The notes under the pieces were generated by a model, which saw only the letters and a program-made list of their open reading frames with translations, was not told the origin of the DNA and did no database searches. Positions 4,684 through 7,315 of a DNA stretch of 7,315 bases are shown here, piece after piece. Numbering within the stretch: the stretch's first letter is position 1; each line of letters opens with the position of its first letter. Source of the stretch: Bradyrhizobium sp. (GTDB taxonomy: Bacteria > Pseudomonadota > Alphaproteobacteria > Rhizobiales > Xanthobacteraceae); assembly GCA_013695565.1 (NCBI GenBank), contig JACDAG010000538.1, positions 1 through 7,315 on the forward strand. Reading direction: 5' to 3'. Made by a program: the position numbers and the translations under genes.

Positions 4684-5691
4684 ATGCCCGTTTCACGGTA
4701 TCTGACGCTTGCGCGCGGGATTCTGCTCGGCGCCGCTCTGGCGATGGCCTCGACCGCCGCGCTGGCGCAGAAGCGCGAATTCTCGTTCGCCTATGACCAG
4801 CCTAAGAACAGCGGCTACGGCATCGGCGCCGAGATGTTCAACAAGAAGCTGACCGAACTCAGCAAAGGCACGCTCTCGATCAATCAGTACCCCGGCGCCC
4901 AGCTCGGCACCGAGGCGCAGACCTTGCAGAAGGTGCAGACCGGCGACATCGACTTCGTAATGCTCTCGACCGCCAACGCTTCGACCGCGCAGCCGGAGTC
5001 CGGCGTGTTCTCGCTTCACTTCATCTTCCGCGACGAAGCTCACGCCATCAAGGTACTGGGTGACCCCGCCGTGATTTCCGCGATGAAGGATCTTTACGCG
5101 GCCAAGATGAAGGGTGCACATATGCTCGGGCTGGGCTCGCAGGGCCTGCGGCACATGTACGGCAAGAAGCCGGTGGAGAAGGTCGCGGATATCAAGGGCG
5201 TCAAGGTCCGCGTGCAGGCAACCGTCACTGAAGACACGCTGTTCCCGGCCTACGGCGCCCAAGTGGTGCACATGCCGTTCGGCGAGGTCTACACCTCGCT
5301 GCAGACCGGCGTCGTCGACATGGCCGAAAACGGCATCAACAACTACCTCGTCAACAAGCACTACGAGCCCGCGCCGGTGCTCTCGCTCACCGAGCACGAG
5401 GCCAACAATGCCGCGCTGTTCGTCAGCGACAAGGTGTGGAGCAGCCTCACCGACGAGCAGAAGAAATGGGTGCAGGCGGCCGCCGACGAGGTCAGCCGCA
5501 ACGAGCCGGCAGCGGCGTTCAAGCTCGAACATGAAGCGCAGGCGAAGCTTGAGAAGATCGGCGTTAAGGTCGTCAAGACCGTCGACAAGTCAGGCTTTGC
5601 GCAAATCAGCAAGCCGATCCAGGACAAGCTGGCGGCCGACCTTGGGCCCAACGCGGTGAAGGTCCTCGGCCTGGTGCGCAACATCAAATAG
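4684..5691 (+). CDS. dctP: TRAP transporter solute-binding protein (DctP family)
   Basis: Periplasmic receptor of the TRAP system encoded with the two permease genes that follow; 335 residues. Residues 1-28 are a Sec signal peptide (basic start, hydrophobic core about 11-24, cleavage after ALA at 28). The mature protein opens with FSFAYDQP, and PGAQLGTEAQTLQKVQTGDIDF (70-91) is typical family sequence. The hallmark lies at 171-220: KGVKVRV with Arg176 as the expected carboxylate anchor, then MPFGEVYTSLQTG and VVDMAENGINN. Most relatives have Gly where Met213 stands after VVD, a small difference close to the binding site. The start at 4684 is preceded by AGGAGG at six bases, a strong site suited to a binding protein made in excess over its permease. 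First gene of the operon and divergent from the GntR regulator. The sequence is well diverged from the other solute-binding protein at 129-1127, so they are not a recent duplication. Confidence 0.95.
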   Translation: MPVSRYLTLARGILLGAALAMASTAALAQKREFSFAYDQPKNSGYGIGAEMFNKKLTELSKGTLSINQYPGAQLGTEAQTLQKVQTGDIDFVMLSTANASTAQPESGVFSLHFIFRDEAHAIKVLGDPAVISAMKDLYAAKMKGAHMLGLGSQGLRHMYGKKPVEKVADIKGVKVRVQATVTEDTLFPAYGAQVVHMPFGEVYTSLQTGVVDMAENGINNYLVNKHYEPAPVLSLTEHEANNAALFVSDKVWSSLTDEQKKWVQAAADEVSRNEPAAAFKLEHEAQAKLEKIGVKVVKTVDKSGFAQISKPIQDKLAADLGPNAVKVLGLVRNIK

Positions 5692-5696
5692 TCGTG

Positions 5697-5710
5697 CGCG
5701 GCACGCCGCG
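5697..5710 (+). other. Intercistronic hairpin after dctP
   Basis: CGCGG (5697-5701) and CCGCG (5706-5710) form a five-base GC stem with a four-base loop, six bases after the dctP stop. There is no T tract. A second weak stem, GAGC/GCTC, follows at 5713-5726. Such hairpins between binding-protein and permease genes often protect the upstream message or lower read-through, so the receptor exceeds the permease. That role is inferred; the stem is short. Confidence 0.3.
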
Positions 5711-5769
5711 GGGAGCCATGCAGCTCTCCGCCGGCGCGACCCTCCTCATTCCGGATTCGGGAATCGATC

Positions 5770-6318
5770 ATGCACGGGTTCAATAGCCTCGTCCTGCAGG
5801 AGCAGCGACACCTGAAGTGGCGCGCGCTCGACTGGCTCGAACAGATCCTGATGATCCTGTGCGGCGTCGCCATCACCGGATTTTCCGTGCTTGTGATGTG
5901 CGACATCGTCACCCGCACCATCGGCCATCCCTGGCTCTGGCTCCAGGAAGCCACGATGACCTTCTTCATCTACGGCATCTTCATCGGTGTCGGCGCGGCG
6001 ACGCGGCGCAACGATCACCTCTATCTTGCCGTGCTGGCGGAATCGCTAACCGGCAACAAGCGGCTGTTCTTCGAGATGTTTAACCGGCTGGTCGTGCTCG
6101 GCGTCGCCGTTTGCATGATCTATTTCGGCTACCTGAATTTTCTCGACGGCTTCAAGAGCTTGCGCATGCCGTCGATGACGCCGCTGTCGAGCCTCTACGC
6201 GGCCATTCCGCTGTGCGGCGCGCTGGTCTCCATTTTCATCATCGAGCAGATGGTCAACGGTTGGCATAACGGCTTCGTCGGCACAAACGACGCAGACGAG
6301 AAGAGGACGGCGCTGTGA
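5770..6318 (+). CDS. dctQ: TRAP transporter small permease (DctQ)
   Basis: Small membrane subunit that supports the large permease and the docking of the solute-binding protein. It has 182 residues. Four hydrophobic spans are visible at about 24-45, 58-77, 103-123 and 141-161, with both termini expected in the cytoplasm, as is normal for DctQ. Recognisable features are the CDIVTRTIG stretch (44-52), WLQEATMTFFIYGIFIG (57-73) and AATRRNDHLYL (76-86) after the second span. The C-terminal tail is charged (DADEKRTAL). The start at 5770 is preceded only by a weak CGGGAA, so translation may depend on coupling or a leader structure. It lies 78 bases after dctP. Its TGA overlaps the GTG start of the large permease in a GTGA junction. 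Confidence 0.93.
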   Translation: MHGFNSLVLQEQRHLKWRALDWLEQILMILCGVAITGFSVLVMCDIVTRTIGHPWLWLQEATMTFFIYGIFIGVGAATRRNDHLYLAVLAESLTGNKRLFFEMFNRLVVLGVAVCMIYFGYLNFLDGFKSLRMPSMTPLSSLYAAIPLCGALVSIFIIEQMVNGWHNGFVGTNDADEKRTAL

Positions 6319-7315
6319 CCGGCAATGGCGGACTCATCTTCCTGATGGCGTTTTTGTTCTTGTTCCTCGGCTACATGGGCGTGCCAGTGGCCTTCGCACT
6401 GATCGGCGCCGTGCTGGTGGTGACGGCGCTCACCCCGGTCAGCCTCGCCTCGATGATGGCGCAACTGTTCAACGGCATGGACACCGAAGCGCTGCTGGCA
6501 GTGCCATTTTTCCTGCTGGTCGGCGATCTCATGACCTCGGCTAATGTCACCAGCCGCATGATTACCTTATCGCAAACCATGGTCGGGCACCTACGTGGCG
6601 GCCTTGCGCAAGTGGTGACGATCTTCAGCATGTTCTTTGCCGGGATCTCCGGCTCTTCAGCAGCCGACGTCGCTATCCTCTCGCGCACCCTCGCGCCGGA
6701 GATGAAGCGCGAAGGCTATGACCTGGCTTTCACGGCCGCGCTGATCGCCTCGGCCTCCACCATGGCGAACCTCATTCCGCCCAGCATCATGGCCGTGGTG
6801 TACGGCGCGACCGGCAACGTCTCGATCGGAGGGTTGTTCCTAGGCGGCATCGTTCCGGGTGTACTCGTCGGCATCGGCTTGATGATCTACAGCTATTTCT
6901 TCGGGCCGGTCGGCATCATGCGCCCGCGCGCGACATTCGGGCAGTTCAGCACGGCAACGAAAGCAGCGGCGATACCCCTGATGATTCCGCTCATCATCAT
7001 GGGCGGCATTCTCGGTGGGCAGTTTACCCCGACGGAAGCCGGAATCATCGCCGTGGCCTACATCGTTTTCGTCGCCATTCCGCTGCTCAATCCCCGACAT
7101 TTTCAGCATCTGCCAAGGGACATGGCGATGACCGGGCTGCTTTATTCGATACCGCTGATCACCATCGGCGCCGCATCGGTATTCGGATGGATGCTGGCCT
7201 ATTTGCGCGGACCGGCCGTAGTTTCGGGCTGGATTTCGTCCGCCGCCGGCGGTGATCCGTTCATGATCATGCTGCTGCTGGTCGTATTGTTCGTGATCGT
7301 CGGCGACTTCATCGA
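6315..7315 (+). CDS. dctM: TRAP transporter large permease (DctM), 3' end outside window
   Basis: Main transport subunit, an elevator-type membrane protein that moves the acid with sodium or protons. Translation from GTG 6315 stays open to the window edge, giving 333 codons of an expected 425 or so. The start is supported by AGAGGA at 6302-6307 (seven bases away) and by the GTGA overlap with dctQ; an internal ATG ten codons later would cut into the first span. Family signatures: PFFLLVGDLM (64-73), FFAGISGSSAADVAILSR (107-124), PEMKREGYD (128-136), NLIPPSIMAVVYG (152-164) and FTPTEAGIIAVAY (237-249). These belong to the two inverted-repeat transport domains. Almost the whole visible part is hydrophobic with short loops. 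The truncation is from the window, not a mutation; no frameshift is seen. Confidence 0.94.
   Translation, partial: MTGNGGLIFLMAFLFLFLGYMGVPVAFALIGAVLVVTALTPVSLASMMAQLFNGMDTEALLAVPFFLLVGDLMTSANVTSRMITLSQTMVGHLRGGLAQVVTIFSMFFAGISGSSAADVAILSRTLAPEMKREGYDLAFTAALIASASTMANLIPPSIMAVVYGATGNVSIGGLFLGGIVPGVLVGIGLMIYSYFFGPVGIMRPRATFGQFSTATKAAAIPLMIPLIIMGGILGGQFTPTEAGIIAVAYIVFVAIPLLNPRHFQHLPRDMAMTGLLYSIPLITIGAASVFGWMLAYLRGPAVVSGWISSAAGGDPFMIMLLLVVLFVIVGDFI

Noticed and set aside
4587..4796. A 69-codon plus-strand open frame spanning the dctP leader
   Set aside because: It runs through the leader and into dctP in another frame and lacks a ribosome site. The AGGAGG at 4672-4677 serves the dctP ATG.
4693..5532. 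A 279-codon minus-strand open frame opposite dctP
   Set aside because: It lies wholly within the antisense of a well-supported TRAP receptor gene, has low-complexity Val/Leu/Arg/His composition and no recognisable motif.
129..5691. The two solute-binding protein genes as a recent duplication
   Set aside because: Their proteins share family motifs around the ligand Arg and the helix after it, but differ through most of their length. They are old paralogues or separately acquired.
1..7315. tRNA, rRNA, CRISPR, insertion sequence or phage features
   Set aside because: Reading both strands by eye, I found no cloverleaf, regularly spaced repeat, transposase motif or terminal inverted repeat pair around a coding segment.

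Overview
The window is GC-rich bacterial DNA with alphaproteobacterial character. Coding density is high, TRAP transporter and CoA-ester genes are present, and a convergent intergenic gap carries a hairpin repeat of a type I associate with Bradyrhizobium and relatives. The genus is an inference from style and recall, not from a marker gene.

Layout, left to right. (1) Bases 1-80 read as the last 25 codons of a plus-strand gene, possibly an enolase-superfamily (mandelate racemase/muconate lactonizing type) enzyme. (2) A minus-strand pair follows: an FAD-dependent ferredoxin-reductase-like oxidoreductase (1234-2469), then a TRAP solute-binding protein (129-1127). The reductase has no good ribosome site of its own. 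It overlaps a 13-residue mini-ORF (2466-2507) that does have one. (3) A divergent intergenic region (2508-2710) carries candidate promoters in both directions and a perfect 14-bp palindrome. (4) A plus-strand enoyl-CoA hydratase/isomerase family gene (2711-3514) lacks both glutamates of classical crotonases and resembles PaaG-type isomerases. It is followed by a paired hairpin repeat and an intrinsic terminator. (5) A minus-strand GntR/FCD regulator (3788-4537) faces a plus-strand TRAP operon: solute-binding protein (4684-5691), small permease (5770-6318) and large permease (6315 to the window edge, incomplete). The only clearly AT-rich stretch lies between regulator and operon. It holds two TTGTnnACAA-like sites, one overlapping the best -10 box.

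How the parts may work together. The GntR protein most likely senses the imported organic acid or a CoA-pathway metabolite and represses the dctPQM operon and perhaps itself. The tripartite transporter imports a carboxylate using the ion gradient. The enoyl-CoA isomerase-like enzyme and the reductase are plausible catabolic partners, but the substrate cannot be named from this sequence. The first solute-binding protein has no permease next to it in the window and may deliver a second ligand to the same DctQM membrane unit or to one elsewhere. I see no phage, CRISPR, transposase, RNA gene or clearly new molecular system. The most unusual points are the coupled leader ORF, the orphan binding protein paired with an oxidoreductase, and the altered active site of the crotonase-fold enzyme.
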